Shown: positions 32,665 to 41,316 of the stretch, in pieces
How the letters are laid out: each line of letters opens with the position of its first letter
How positions within the stretch are numbered: position 1 is the first letter of the stretch
From: Runella sp. CRIBMP
GTDB taxonomy: Bacteria > Bacteroidota > Bacteroidia > Cytophagales > Spirosomataceae
DNA length: 51,734 nt
Assembly (NCBI RefSeq): GCF_009905605.1
Contig: NZ_JAAAKZ010000028.1
Coordinates: 1-51,734 of the forward strand
Direction: 5' to 3'
Translations under genes and position numbers: made by a program
The notes under the pieces: generated by a model
What the model was told of the DNA's origin: nothing
Seen by the model: only the letters and a program-made list of their open reading frames with translations
Databases searched by the model: none

Positions 32665-33630
32665 ATGATTATTGTCACGGGGGCTGCGGGCTTTGTCGGA
32701 AGCTGTCTTATCAGTAAGCTCAACGAAGAAAACTTCAATTTTATAATTGCAGTTGATGATTTTTCAAAGATTGAAAAATCGCCCAATTTAGACGGAAAAA
32801 AGATTCAGGAACGGGTCGAACGCGAGTCGTTTTTTGAATGGCTAGACCAAAATTACTACGAAGTAGAGTTTATTTTTCACATTGGAGCCCGCACAGATAC
32901 TACCGAATTTGATTATGCGGTCTTTGACGAACTGAATGTGCGCTATTCGCAGCAAATTTGGCAAAAGTGCATTGATTATCAAATCCCGCTTGTGTATGCT
33001 TCTTCGGCGGCTACGTATGGTTTGGGCGAATTGGGCTACGACGACAATGAGCTGTTGATTCCCAAATTGAAGCCGCTCAATCCTTATGGAGAGTCAAAAA
33101 ATGATTTTGATAATTGGGCATTACAGCAAGAAAAAAAGCCTTTTTTCTGGGCAGGCTTGAAATTTTTCAACGTTTACGGGCCCAATGAATACCACAAAGG
33201 CCGCATGGCTTCGGTTATTTTTCATGCCTATCACCAAATCAAAGACACCAATCAGATGCGTTTGTTCAAATCTCATCATCCTGACTTTAAGGATGGAGAG
33301 CAGATGCGGGATTTTGTGTACGTAAAAGACGTGGTAGAGGTTTGTTCGTTTTTGATGCACCATCGTCGAAACTCCGGTATCTATAATCTGGGAAGCGGGA
33401 AAGCGCGGACGTTTGTAGACTTAGCGACGAATACCTTTGAGGCAATGGGCATAGAACCCCAAATCAATTTTGTGGATACCCCCGCCGATATCCGCGACAA
33501 ATACCAGTATTTTACCCAAGCCAACATGAACAAACTCCGTTCTATTGGCTACACAAAGCCTTTCCACACCCTAGAAGAAGGCGTGAAAGACTACGTTCAG
33601 AATTATTTGATGGTTGATAAATACTATTAA
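32665..33630 (+). CDS. hldD: ADP-glyceromanno-heptose 6-epimerase
   Basis: The 321-residue extended SDR protein has the nucleotide-binding GAAGFVG at residues 6-12, SSAATYG (Ser113/114), Tyr141 and Lys145 in NPYGESK and the FFNVYGPNEYHKGRMASV stretch diagnostic for HldD (RfaD). It converts ADP-D-glycero- to ADP-L-glycero-manno-heptose, the donor for the LPS inner core. Length is normal. The last four bases overlap the end of the convergent CarH-like gene. It is the second LPS gene in the region, after lpxB. Confidence 0.94.
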   Translation: MIIVTGAAGFVGSCLISKLNEENFNFIIAVDDFSKIEKSPNLDGKKIQERVERESFFEWLDQNYYEVEFIFHIGARTDTTEFDYAVFDELNVRYSQQIWQKCIDYQIPLVYASSAATYGLGELGYDDNELLIPKLKPLNPYGESKNDFDNWALQQEKKPFFWAGLKFFNVYGPNEYHKGRMASVIFHAYHQIKDTNQMRLFKSHHPDFKDGEQMRDFVYVKDVVEVCSFLMHHRRNSGIYNLGSGKARTFVDLATNTFEAMGIEPQINFVDTPADIRDKYQYFTQANMNKLRSIGYTKPFHTLEEGVKDYVQNYLMVDKYY

Positions 33631-34502
33631 TGAAGATAATCTACTAAATCTTCGGTTTTATTGATAATAGCGGCGTTGGGGCCCGTTTGAATATCCTGAC
33701 CCACTACTTGATAACCCGTCAATAAAATTTGAGTTTCAGGAAACTGACTACATAGCCTGTCAACGTAGGGTTGTACCTCTTCGTTGGCAGGCACTGAAGT
33801 GAGTATAGAGAAAATAAAATCGGGTTTGTGTACCTCGTGGGCAAAAACCAATTCATTGAAAGGTAGCGTCTGCCCCAGATAAATCACTTTGTGGTTGCGC
33901 GAACGAATCACGTAGGTAGCAAAAAGCAGCCCGATTTCGTGCAATTCTCCTTCTGGTAAGTATAACAAAAACTTCTTAACGTCTGGACGGTGTTTAATCA
34001 CCTGCCCATCAATGGCCACAATTACTTTTTGGCGAATGAGGTTGCTCATGAAGTGTTCTTGAGCAGGCCCGATTGAGCCAGTCATCCAGAGGGTTCCGAC
34101 ACGGCTCAAAAAAGGATAAATAATATTGAGCATCGTATTCTCAAACCCAAATTGCAAAAAATTGGTACTGATGATTTTCTCAAAACGCTCTTCGTCCAAA
34201 TCAATCATTGAAATGGTAAGGGCGTGAATTTGGTCAGGATAATTTAATTTTTTGTCCGAAATGGCAATGACTTCCTTAGCCATTTCGTCAAGTGGCAATT
34301 TCGAAATCTCAGATATTTTGAACCCGTGGTCTTTAAGCAACGAGATATTGAGGACTAATTTTAGGTCGTGGTCGTCGTACATACGGATGTTGGTGTCCGT
34401 ACGTTTGGGCTGGATAATATTATAGCGTTGCTCCCAAATTCGCAATGTATGCGCTTTGATTCCTGAAAGTTGTTCTAAATCTCGGATAGAATAGTTGCTC
34501 AT
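33627..34502 (-). CDS. CarH-like MerR regulator with B12-binding domain
   Basis: The 291-residue protein has a MerR HTH (about 1-70; YSIRDLEQLSGIKAHTLRIWEQRY), a helical bundle (about 75-165) and a cobalamin-binding Rossmann domain (about 175-290). The bundle keeps W139-x9-E149-H150 and the Rossmann domain keeps E186-x-H188-x-x-G191, which are the upper and lower adenosylcobalamin ligand motifs of the light-sensing repressor CarH. In known systems the dark tetramer represses carotenoid genes and light breaks it. The CruF-like gene lies directly upstream on the same strand, which fits. Confidence 0.92.
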   Translation of the reverse strand: MSNYSIRDLEQLSGIKAHTLRIWEQRYNIIQPKRTDTNIRMYDDHDLKLVLNISLLKDHGFKISEISKLPLDEMAKEVIAISDKKLNYPDQIHALTISMIDLDEERFEKIISTNFLQFGFENTMLNIIYPFLSRVGTLWMTGSIGPAQEHFMSNLIRQKVIVAIDGQVIKHRPDVKKFLLYLPEGELHEIGLLFATYVIRSRNHKVIYLGQTLPFNELVFAHEVHKPDFIFSILTSVPANEEVQPYVDRLCSQFPETQILLTGYQVVGQDIQTGPNAAIINKTEDLVDYLH

Positions 34503-34675
34503 CGTCTGCTTTAAAATTTACCAAAGTGATTGATAGCTGCGTCCACAATTGAGCTAAAAAGTAGTTTTAATAATGACTGAAAAGGCGATAGTGGTTGTCA
34601 ATAATGTCTTTAAAGTACTAAATATTAAGGCCATCTATAGAACTACCTGTGCTTAAAAATGTTTTTAAATAGTTG

Positions 34676-35341
34676 TTATTCAATAAAATAAGTAACGTTA
34701 TGGGATAGAAAAAAAGCAAATTGGCACATTAGCAATAATCCCGCCAATCGGTTTTGTTTGTGAAATGGAAGTTTGTAAAACAACCACAATAGGCCAAACG
34801 CAACAACATACCAAGCTACATAATTTTGTAGAGGCACAGTATTGTTTGTCCACTGCCAGAAATCCAATCGGATGGCAACGGGTTCAATTGAAACATCCAG
34901 CGCCACCACTACCGTTGCCGCGAGGAGTGTTTTGACCAATGGGGTTCGACTCCAAGTATTTGCCACCACTCCTGCGCAATAGATAAGTACAAGCCAATTG
35001 GCACCGATTACCAAGGGAATTTCGATAAATTTCCAACCCAAGGTTGCGCCATAATGGTATTGACCGAAAATAAGACCCGTGTGCACGCCCAAAGCTTCAA
35101 TCGTAAATCCAACAAAGTAAGCTACTGCGCAAAAAATAAACATATTTTTGTTCCATTCGGTATGAAAAAGTAGCAACAGCCCCAATGAACTCAGCAGGTG
35201 AAAAGGGACCAGTGCTTTAAAAACCGCTTGCGTTGGCGGCCACTGTAATCCGATAAAACCGGCTAAGTGCATGAGTGGCAACACAATAAAAATAACGCGT
35301 TGGCCAGCTGGAGAGCGAAGTTGGCTTAAATAAGAATACAT
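34676..35341 (-). CDS. CruF-like carotenoid biosynthesis protein (DUF422)
   Basis: The 221-residue membrane protein has six or seven helices and the conserved polar motifs of the carotenoid 1',2'-hydratase CruF/DUF422 family: GVHTGLIFGQYHYGATLGWK, IPLVIGANWLVLIY, DVSIEPVAIRLDFWQW and VPLQNYVAWY. The family hydrates the end of acyclic or monocyclic carotenoids, leading to myxol- or flexixanthin-type pigments common in pink Cytophagales. It sits 173 bp upstream of the CarH-like gene. Other carotenoid genes are not in the window. Confidence 0.88.
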   Translation of the reverse strand: MYSYLSQLRSPAGQRVIFIVLPLMHLAGFIGLQWPPTQAVFKALVPFHLLSSLGLLLLFHTEWNKNMFIFCAVAYFVGFTIEALGVHTGLIFGQYHYGATLGWKFIEIPLVIGANWLVLIYCAGVVANTWSRTPLVKTLLAATVVVALDVSIEPVAIRLDFWQWTNNTVPLQNYVAWYVVAFGLLWLFYKLPFHKQNRLAGLLLMCQFAFFLSHNVTYFIE

Positions 35342-35391
35342 ATCATTTTGAACCGATAGAAGGAGAAAATGTTTTTAGAAATATACATAAC

Positions 35392-35426
35392 AAAAAATCC
35401 CGGTACAACGCACCAGGATTTTTTAG
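35392..35426 (-). terminator. Terminator of the tRNA-His unit
   Basis: On the minus strand AAAAAATCCTGGT pairs with ACCGGGATTTTTT (one G-T pair), followed by T residues. It lies beyond the partial tRNA copy, so tRNA-His and the copy should be on one transcript. Confidence 0.75.
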
Positions 35427-35429
35427 AAG

Positions 35430-35488
35430 GGAGGAAGACGGGACGGTTCGCCGCTGCGACTCGAACCCGTGGCTTTCACAACCACAAT
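35430..35488 (-). pseudogene. Degenerate partial copy of tRNA-His
   Basis: On the minus strand this stretch runs from the anticodon loop (TTGTGGT) through GGGTTCGAGT to GTCTTCCTCC, so it copies the 3' half of tRNA-His. The anticodon 3' stem is changed and about 16 extra bases interrupt the T-arm. The 5' half is missing and no CCA follows. It lies 14 nt past the encoded CCA of the intact gene. Confidence 0.75.
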
Positions 35489-35502
35489 TTAAAAATTTTA
35501 TT

Positions 35503-35580
<78 letters not shown>

Positions 35581-35645
35581 GTGTTTTCAGGCTGCAAAGA
35601 TAGCAAACTCCTTTTAAATAATCCAAGCCTTACCGCGTTTTTTTG

Positions 35646-35653
35646 TAGATTTG
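35646..35653 (+). promoter_or_regulatory. Putative -7 box for the yqeY operon
   Basis: TAGATTTG fits TAnnTTTG, 62 bp before the YqeY-family start. A clear -33 TTTG is lacking. Confidence 0.4.
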
Positions 35654-35715
35654 CGAATGAATTATAGTGCGTAAAAAAGGTACTAAATTCCTAATATTCT
35701 AATTTACAAATAGAT

Positions 35716-36162
35716 ATGTCACTCAAACAACGCATAGACGAAGACATCAAACAAGCCATGCGCGACAAAAATCAGGATACGCTGCGGGCATTAAGGGCCA
35801 TTAAGTCGTTAATTTTATTGGAAGAAACCAAAGAAGGAGCCAATGGAATCAGCGCCGATGATGAATTGAAGCTACTGACGAAGGCCGCCAAACAACGCCG
35901 CGACTCTGCCGCTATTTATGAGCAGCAAAACCGCCCTGATTTGCTCGAAAAAGAAATCGCTGAAATTGCGGTCATTGAAAAATATTTGCCAAAACAACTC
36001 ACCGAAGATGAGGTAAAAGCCAAACTTCAGGAAATTATTGACCGCGTAGGCGCAAAAGCGCCATCTGATATGGGCAAAGTAATGGGCCTCGCTATGAAAG
36101 AGCTGGCTGGGCAAACCGACGGAAAGGTAGTGCAGACGTTAGTGAAGAGTTTGTTGGCCTAA
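35716..36162 (+). CDS. GatB/YqeY domain protein
   Basis: The 148-residue protein is a standalone YqeY-type protein: MSLKQRIDEDIKQAMRDKN, LRALRAIKSLILLEETKEG, KLLTKAAKQRRDSAAIYEQ, IEKYLPKQLTEDEV and the C-terminal SDMGKVMGLAMKELAGQTDG, where the domain shares its fold with the GatB tail that contacts tRNA. Its role in bacteria is not settled. Eight bases separate it from a CvpA gene, so they are probably cotranscribed. Confidence 0.92.
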   Translation: MSLKQRIDEDIKQAMRDKNQDTLRALRAIKSLILLEETKEGANGISADDELKLLTKAAKQRRDSAAIYEQQNRPDLLEKEIAEIAVIEKYLPKQLTEDEVKAKLQEIIDRVGAKAPSDMGKVMGLAMKELAGQTDGKVVQTLVKSLLA

Positions 36163-36170
36163 GTTTTCGA

Positions 36171-36698
36171 ATGAACACATTAGATTTATTGATTATTATC
36201 CCCCTTGCTTGGGGGGCGTTTAATGGCTATCGCAAAGGTCTCCTGATTGAAATTGTGGGAGTGGCTGCCTTTGTGATAGCCATGATTGTAGGCTTTAAGT
36301 TTCTGCGATTCGGAACCGACCTGCTGGCACCTTATCTTACCGCAGAGCTGGTAAGACGCTTCCTGCCTTTTGTCGGTTTCTCAGTTATTTTCTTCCCGAC
36401 CGTTTTTATGGTCAATCGCCTAGGGTATTCTATGCGCTCTATGCTGCGTTATACTTTGCTGGGTACCCTCGACAACCTTGCGGGGGCGGCCGTGGGTATC
36501 TTTACTTGGGTGTTTGGCATCAGTGTTTTCTTTTGGCTATTAAGCACAGTAGGCATTCAGATACCACCCAAATACCGCATCGAAAGCTTTCTGTATGACT
36601 ATACCGTTCCTATTGCTCCCCAAATCATCAGTGTAATCTCAGACTGGATTCCGGTGGGTGGAAATTTGATTCGCGAATGGGGAAGAGGTGATGCTTAA
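36171..36698 (+). CDS. CvpA family membrane protein
   Basis: The 175-residue protein has four or five membrane helices. It begins MNTLDLLIIIPLAWGAFNGY, followed by RKGLLIEIVGVAAFVIAMIV, the typical CvpA opening, and ends with LDNLAGAAVGIFTWVFGIS. CvpA is linked to colicin V production in E. coli and to envelope homeostasis elsewhere. It follows the YqeY gene by eight bases. Confidence 0.88.
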   Translation: MNTLDLLIIIPLAWGAFNGYRKGLLIEIVGVAAFVIAMIVGFKFLRFGTDLLAPYLTAELVRRFLPFVGFSVIFFPTVFMVNRLGYSMRSMLRYTLLGTLDNLAGAAVGIFTWVFGISVFFWLLSTVGIQIPPKYRIESFLYDYTVPIAPQIISVISDWIPVGGNLIREWGRGDA

Positions 36699-36705
36699 TG
36701 TGCAT

Positions 36706-37494
36706 TTACTTTTTCATGATACTCTCGGTCAATACTTCATATAAACCCTGATAAGCGGGGTAGCGCTCAAGGTAATCCAAATGTCGTTCGATAATTTGAT
36801 GATCGCCGCGCCGCGCTGGGCCCGTCTGGACCATGGCGGGATCGGGGACCTCTAGGGCTTTTCGGACGGTTTCACGAATGAGGGGTTTCAACAAATCGTA
36901 TTCCAGATGCTCGGCGTCTAGCATTCGTTTTGAAATGGCAAAAAGATGGTTAGTGAAGTTGCAGGCAAACACCGCCGCCACGTGCATGATGGCCCGTTCT
37001 TCGGAGCTCATGATGTACACCACGTTGCTGAGGTCTTGCGCCAATTTAATAAGGATGGATTCAGTAGCAGGCGTTGAGGCTTCAATGCAAAGCGGTACTT
37101 CCGTAAACTGAATGGGCACTTCTCTGTTGAAGGTCTGAAGCGGATAAAATACCCCTGTATGGGCGGGAACATCGCTATAAATACCAACCAAACGTTCGAG
37201 TTCTTCCAAGGTTTTGGTGCCAGAGGTATGCACAAGAATGCACTCTTCTGGCAACACCAGACGCTGCATGACCTCGTCGAGTGCGTCGTCGGCCACTGCC
37301 AAAATGATGAGCTCGGCGGCACTTTCGGCAAAGTCCAAATCGGGGGCTACCGTAGTGTCATACAATTTATTGACTAGGCGGCGAGCGTTGCGGGTATCGC
37401 GACTGAAAACCTCTACAATATGGTGGCCGGCATGTTCAAGCTCCTGTGCTAAATGCCAAGCTACGTTGCCAGCCCCGACAAATGAAATTCGCAT
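36706..37494 (-). CDS. DUF2520 protein with Rossmann domain
   Basis: The 262-residue protein starts MRISFVGAGNVAWHLAQEL, an NAD(P)-binding G-x-G-x-x-A site, and continues as a Rossmann domain to about residue 125 (LIILAVADDAL; LVHTSGTKTLEEL). The C-terminal DUF2520 half (about 130-255; HVAAVFACNFTNHLFAISKR) is helical, as in F420- or proline-reductase-like dehydrogenases. Members are often annotated as putative oxidoreductases; no substrate is known. A minus-strand TATCTTTG box lies at 37524-37531, 30 bp upstream. Confidence 0.88.
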   Translation of the reverse strand: MRISFVGAGNVAWHLAQELEHAGHHIVEVFSRDTRNARRLVNKLYDTTVAPDLDFAESAAELIILAVADDALDEVMQRLVLPEECILVHTSGTKTLEELERLVGIYSDVPAHTGVFYPLQTFNREVPIQFTEVPLCIEASTPATESILIKLAQDLSNVVYIMSSEERAIMHVAAVFACNFTNHLFAISKRMLDAEHLEYDLLKPLIRETVRKALEVPDPAMVQTGPARRGDHQIIERHLDYLERYPAYQGLYEVLTESIMKK

Positions 37495-37523
37495 AGTAAG
37501 TTACAGGAAAACAGAGTGACCGT

Positions 37524-37531
37524 CAAAGATA
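37524..37531 (-). promoter_or_regulatory. Putative -7 box for the DUF2520 gene
   Basis: TATCTTTG on the minus strand matches TAnnTTTG. It overlaps the T-run of the terminator of the upstream gene, a compact end-to-start arrangement. Confidence 0.45.
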
Positions 37532-37567
37532 AAAAAATAACCCGTCGGCTACGTAGCCAGACGGGTC
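37530..37567 (-). terminator. Intrinsic terminator of the barrel-domain gene
   Basis: On the minus strand ACCCGTCTGGCTACGTAGCC-GACGGGT folds into a strong stem (37540-37566) followed by a run of T (37531-37538). Confidence 0.8.
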
Positions 37568-37596
37568 TTTGGGTTGATTAGGCAGGAAATACGTAC

Positions 37597-39189
37597 TTAG
37601 ATTTGTTTTTTGCCAAACTGATACAAAATTTTAAATCGTACCCCAAGGTTGCGGTTATCGGTAAGATAGGCGGGTTTTTGGAGGTAAGGAGCCGCGTAGG
37701 CTTCCACCTGAAAAGCCAAGCTCCGCCACTGTTTTTCAACTCCCGTGGCAATCATGATGTCATTGGAAACTGCTGGTTTGATACTGAAATTACCTTCCTT
37801 TTCCTTAAATTCATCGTTGCGTTCTTTATAAGAAAAACGATAGCTCTGCTGAGCCGATAGATTGAGGTTGGTGCCGCCAGAGAAAAGAAGCGTAAAGCCA
37901 TCCTTGATTGGCCAACGGTAAGTAAGGCTGATGGGAAGGCGTACAAGGGTGACGTCGGTCTTGATGTCAAACACCTGCGGAGGCATCAAAGGGGGGCGTA
38001 GGTCGTCGGCTTTGTGCCACGTTTGGAACGGACGTCCTGTTTTTGCCTTAAAAATATCTTCCGTAAAATACTGCGGACCTGTGATTTTTGCTTTGGCCAG
38101 ACCTACATCAAGACTCCAGTATTTACCCAATAAAACACTCGTCATCAGGCCGTAGCCCGTGTATTTATCGCCGATATTTAAACCTCCTCCCACGCGGAAG
38201 CGGACATTTTGTAACGAAATGGACGGTGGAGGTGGCGTGGTCTTTGCCTCATTTGTGGTTGCAGAAGAAGCTGATTTATTCTGTAATGCCGCATATGCGT
38301 AGCGTTTTACGTGAATTTCGGCGGGTTGTACTCCGTCCAATTCTTCGGCTTGATTTGGCTCCAATGGTGACAGTTCAATTTGACTGGTCACTGCGTTGTT
38401 AGCGGTCTCAACAGGCGTTGTTGGTTCAGTTGCGACATTGATGATGCCTGATTGTTCCAATTTTGGGGCGTTTTTATTGTTGGCCACGCTGCCCGACTGC
38501 GCCACCGTTGTTTGTGATTTCAACGTTCGTAGAGCGCTACCTGCTTTTTCTTTCGAAAATGTGCTGTTTGTGATTTTCTCTTTGAACGCATTTTTCACGG
38601 GTTTGGCAGGTGTTTCATTTTCCAGCGTTGAAGTTGATTCTTTGGGTTCCGTTGCAGCTTGGTCAGCATTTGTCGGCCGCTCAAAGGCTTCGCTGATGCG
38701 TTCATTAGGATTTTGCCGAATAATTTTGCCGACATTTTTTAGTCCTCCAGCAATAGGCGCGGCATCATCAGGCGCTATACCATCGTTCGACAGTTCATTT
38801 TCATTCGATTGAGGTAAAGTTTGGGCATAGGCGTCAGGTTGAGGTTGGTTAGATTCGACAGAAATGTATTTGGTAATATATACCGTATCGACCCGCGTCG
38901 AAGTTCGCACGGGGGCATCTTGTTTTTGACCGAGCTGCGTTTTTAATTTGGCAACCTGTTGGTCTAACTGCTGATTTTGCCGGTATTGGTACACATTCGC
39001 GAATACCATCACTGCCGCCGCCACGCTGGCCGCCGTGTAGAGCATCGAGCGCCCGAATCGCTGTACAAACGAAACGGGGGCATGGGTGTTTTTGAACGCC
39101 TTAAATTTCGCCCAATCTTCATCCTGAAAACTAGGTTGAATCCCTTCTAACTTTCGGCGTATAGCTTCGTCAAATTTCTCGGGTTTCAT
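37597..39189 (-). CDS. Membrane-anchored protein with C-terminal barrel-like domain, sigma-factor partner
   Basis: The 530-residue protein has an N-terminal cytosolic segment (about 1-47; AIRRKLEGIQPSFQDEDWAK), one membrane helix (about 50-66; LYTAASVAAAVMVFANVY), a short coiled coil (QNQQLDQQVAKLKTQL), a long low-complexity Ala/Thr/Glu region (about 90-320) and a C-terminal domain (about 325-530) that reads like an outer-membrane beta-barrel (RFRVGGGLNIGDKYTGYGL; LGVRFKILYQFGKKQI). It lies 71 bp downstream of the ECF sigma gene, so the N-terminal part is probably the anti-sigma module. Combining an inner-membrane anchor with a barrel-like domain is topologically odd, though known in Bacteroidota. 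Confidence 0.8.
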   Translation of the reverse strand: MKPEKFDEAIRRKLEGIQPSFQDEDWAKFKAFKNTHAPVSFVQRFGRSMLYTAASVAAAVMVFANVYQYRQNQQLDQQVAKLKTQLGQKQDAPVRTSTRVDTVYITKYISVESNQPQPDAYAQTLPQSNENELSNDGIAPDDAAPIAGGLKNVGKIIRQNPNERISEAFERPTNADQAATEPKESTSTLENETPAKPVKNAFKEKITNSTFSKEKAGSALRTLKSQTTVAQSGSVANNKNAPKLEQSGIINVATEPTTPVETANNAVTSQIELSPLEPNQAEELDGVQPAEIHVKRYAYAALQNKSASSATTNEAKTTPPPPSISLQNVRFRVGGGLNIGDKYTGYGLMTSVLLGKYWSLDVGLAKAKITGPQYFTEDIFKAKTGRPFQTWHKADDLRPPLMPPQVFDIKTDVTLVRLPISLTYRWPIKDGFTLLFSGGTNLNLSAQQSYRFSYKERNDEFKEKEGNFSIKPAVSNDIMIATGVEKQWRSLAFQVEAYAAPYLQKPAYLTDNRNLGVRFKILYQFGKKQI

Positions 39190-39260
39190 TGTTTGTTTTG
39201 GTGCGCAACCGCGCTTAGTTTTTTGTGTATGGTTGCCAATGCAACGAATAATTATGGTGC

Positions 39261-39857
39261 CTACTTAAATTTCTGGTCGGCATTGCCTTCCGCAAAGAAA
39301 GGGTACGATTGCTTGACCAGTTCCTGAAGCCGCGTACGGGCCCTAGCAAAATGAGAGCGTACGGTTGCTTCGTTAAAATTGAGTACATCGGCAATTTCGC
39401 GGAGCTGGTAGCCATCGACAACGTGCATCGTAAATACTGTACGATAAATGGGCTTCAACTGTTGCACCAAGGCCAAAATCTCCTCGGCCGAAATCTGATC
39501 AATGACCGATTCGTCAATCGAAGGTTCGTGGATATTGTCTAACCCAATCTCTCCGTGAAACTTCTGATTCTTACGGTAATAGCTGATGGCGGTGTTGACC
39601 ACGATGGTTCTCAGCCAAGCTTTGAAGGGTTGGTTCAGGTCATAGCGGTCGAGGTGTTGGAAAACTTTTAAAAAGCTTTCATTCAGGATCTCTTCGGCTT
39701 CTTCCATCGACGACGAATACCGCAAACTTATGCCTTTTGCGTACCCAAAAAACTGTTGAAAAAGCATTCGCTGCGCGCGCCCGTCGTTGTTCAAACACGC
39801 TCGAATGACGTCTTCTAGGTCATCTTCCGTAAAGTTGGTTTTCTTTCTAAAAAACAA
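39261..39857 (-). CDS. ECF-type RNA polymerase sigma factor
   Basis: The 198-residue protein has sigma region 2 (about 30-95; LFQQFFGYAKGISLRYSSSM, then EILNESFLKVFQHLDRYD and PFKAWLRTIVVNTAISYYR) and region 4 (about 125-180; LKPIYRTVFTMHVVDGYQLR, then EIADVLNFNEATVRSHFARA). It is therefore a Group 4 (ECF) sigma-70 factor. The frame has no ATG after the in-frame stop upstream, so TTG at 39857 is the likely start. The downstream membrane protein is the presumed regulator. Confidence 0.93.
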   Translation of the reverse strand: MFFRKKTNFTEDDLEDVIRACLNNDGRAQRMLFQQFFGYAKGISLRYSSSMEEAEEILNESFLKVFQHLDRYDLNQPFKAWLRTIVVNTAISYYRKNQKFHGEIGLDNIHEPSIDESVIDQISAEEILALVQQLKPIYRTVFTMHVVDGYQLREIADVLNFNEATVRSHFARARTRLQELVKQSYPFFAEGNADQKFK

Positions 39858-39918
39858 GGTTGTAGCGTTTTTGGATGGTGATTAGCTGCTCTCTAAACAA
39901 TTACCACATACCCGTAAT

Positions 39919-39940
39919 ACGCGCCGCTGAGGTGGCGCGT
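39919..39940. other. Perfect hairpin in the sigma/PepSY divergent region
   Basis: ACGCGCC-GCTGAGGT-GGCGCGT is a perfect 7-bp stem in the 202-bp divergent space between the ECF gene and the PepSY-like gene. It may be a leader hairpin or operator. There is no T-run directly after it. Confidence 0.35.
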
Positions 39941-40059
39941 TGCAGCAATGTACGTATTTTTTTTTCTTTAAAAATAATTGATTTTTTATGCCACGCTCCC
40001 GAATATCCTGGCGTAATGCTCTCTGAAATCAATCATTTTTAACTAATTTTAAGAGAACC

Positions 40060-40683
40060 ATGAAAAAATCACTTGTTATCCTGTTTGCGCTGTTTGGATT
40101 GTTTTTAGTGAGCTGTAACCGCGACGAAGTCAATGCCGTAGATGAGGATTTGACCGAAATGGTCGAACTGTCGGCGGCGCGTAGTGCGGCGGTGACGGAT
40201 ACCGTTACCAAACAAAAATGCAAAGGTAAATTGACCGAAGTAGCCGCCGCTGATTTGCCCGCTGCTATCACAACGTATATCACTACCAACTATGCGGGGT
40301 CTGAAATTCAGTTTGCTGGAAAAGACACTGAAGGTAAGATTGTGGTAGGCCTTAAATTAGCCGATGGCACATCCAAAGGATTGCTCTTCAACGCCGACGG
40401 GACTTTCAACAAAGCCCTTGAAAAATACGGTAAAGGCGCCAAATTGACGAAGGTAGAAACAGCAGCTTTGCCAGCGGCCATCACGACCTACATCACCGCC
40501 AACTATGCAGGCTACGAAATCAAGAAAGCAGGCAAGAATGAAGCAGGCGAATTTTACGTGGCGGTCAAATTGGATACTGCCGTTAAAGTATTAAAATTTG
40601 CGGCTGACGGTGCATTTATTGAGGCAACAACCCCTCCTGCCCATCCTGAAGGAAAAGGAAAACGCTCAAAGCATGGTAAATAG
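40060..40683 (+). CDS. PepSY-like (BLIP-like) lipoprotein with two repeats
   Basis: The 207-residue protein starts with a lipoprotein signal ending LFLVSC (Cys19). Two homologous domains follow at about 66-122 and 137-192: LPAAITTYITTNYAGSEIQ and LPAAITTYITANYAGYEIK, each continuing with a two-strand hairpin (VVGLKLADGT..LLFNADGTF; VAVKLD..LKFAADGAF). This is the putative beta-lactamase-inhibitor-like PepSY-like (DUF2874) family, common as secreted proteins of Bacteroidota. The C-terminus is Lys/Gly-rich (KGKRSKHGK). Function unknown. It is transcribed divergently from the ECF sigma factor. Confidence 0.88.
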   Translation: MKKSLVILFALFGLFLVSCNRDEVNAVDEDLTEMVELSAARSAAVTDTVTKQKCKGKLTEVAAADLPAAITTYITTNYAGSEIQFAGKDTEGKIVVGLKLADGTSKGLLFNADGTFNKALEKYGKGAKLTKVETAALPAAITTYITANYAGYEIKKAGKNEAGEFYVAVKLDTAVKVLKFAADGAFIEATTPPAHPEGKGKRSKHGK

Positions 40684-40694
40684 TCATTGATTTA

Positions 40695-40753
40695 TCTCCT
40701 CATTTTGGGCGATAATTCACCCCGAATGAGGAGATTCAACCTCTTTTTTTTTT
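40695..40753 (+). terminator. Terminator candidate after the PepSY-like gene
   Basis: TCTCCTCATT (40695-40704) pairs with AATGAGGAGA (40725-40734) with an inner GGG/CCC. Ten T residues follow after nine bases, so the T-run is displaced from the stem. Confidence 0.6.
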
Positions 40754-40810
40754 ATCCCCACCATTCTCAGTTCAATTTTTTATCACACCCAATCTTCCCA
40801 ATTATCAGTT

Positions 40811-41293
40811 ATGAAAACTTTCACAAGTGCTCTGTCAATCAGCGCATTGGCGCTTATGCTTATCTTCTCTGGTTGTACCAACAATGAGGTCGAACCAGAC
40901 CCCGCCGATCAGGTCATTGGGGCTTATTCTGCCACCACTTATTCCGAATCCATTAATGGCGTAGCTCAAAGCATTGACCTGACCAATGCCCTTATCAAGG
41001 AAAACGTTGCGATTTCGTTTGATGTAGCCAAAAAAGCTGCAAGCACGCTTACTGTGGTACTAAGCATCTCTCAGCGCGATAGCACCGGAACCATGCAAAC
41101 CTACAACGATACTTACGACAGCATTGAGCTTAAAGCGCTTGGAAACGGAAATTTTGAAATGCTAAATGCAGGCACATCCGTGGGCCAAATTGGCAATGGA
41201 AACCTATCTCTCCAAGAGACTTATCCCGACACTGATGAAGCGGGAAATACCGTGCAGGTTACGGTGAAAATAGCAGCTACAAAAAGTTTATAA
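40811..41293 (+). CDS. 160-aa lipoprotein, unknown function
   Basis: The protein has a lipoprotein signal ending LIFSGC (Cys22). The rest is a small beta-rich domain (VIGAYSATTYSESINGVAQS; NLSLQETYPDTDEAGNTVQV), possibly lipocalin-like as in many Bacteroidota lipoproteins; no family is firmly recognised. It lies 23 bp ahead of the TonB receptor and is probably cotranscribed with it. Confidence 0.75.
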   Translation: MKTFTSALSISALALMLIFSGCTNNEVEPDPADQVIGAYSATTYSESINGVAQSIDLTNALIKENVAISFDVAKKAASTLTVVLSISQRDSTGTMQTYNDTYDSIELKALGNGNFEMLNAGTSVGQIGNGNLSLQETYPDTDEAGNTVQVTVKIAATKSL

Positions 41294-41316
41294 AAAAAGG
41301 CTACACCTTTCAACTT

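Noticed and set aside
40687-40887. 66-aa plus-strand ORF MIYLLILGDNSPRMRRF
   Set aside because: It lies over the terminator and the start of the next lipoprotein in another frame.
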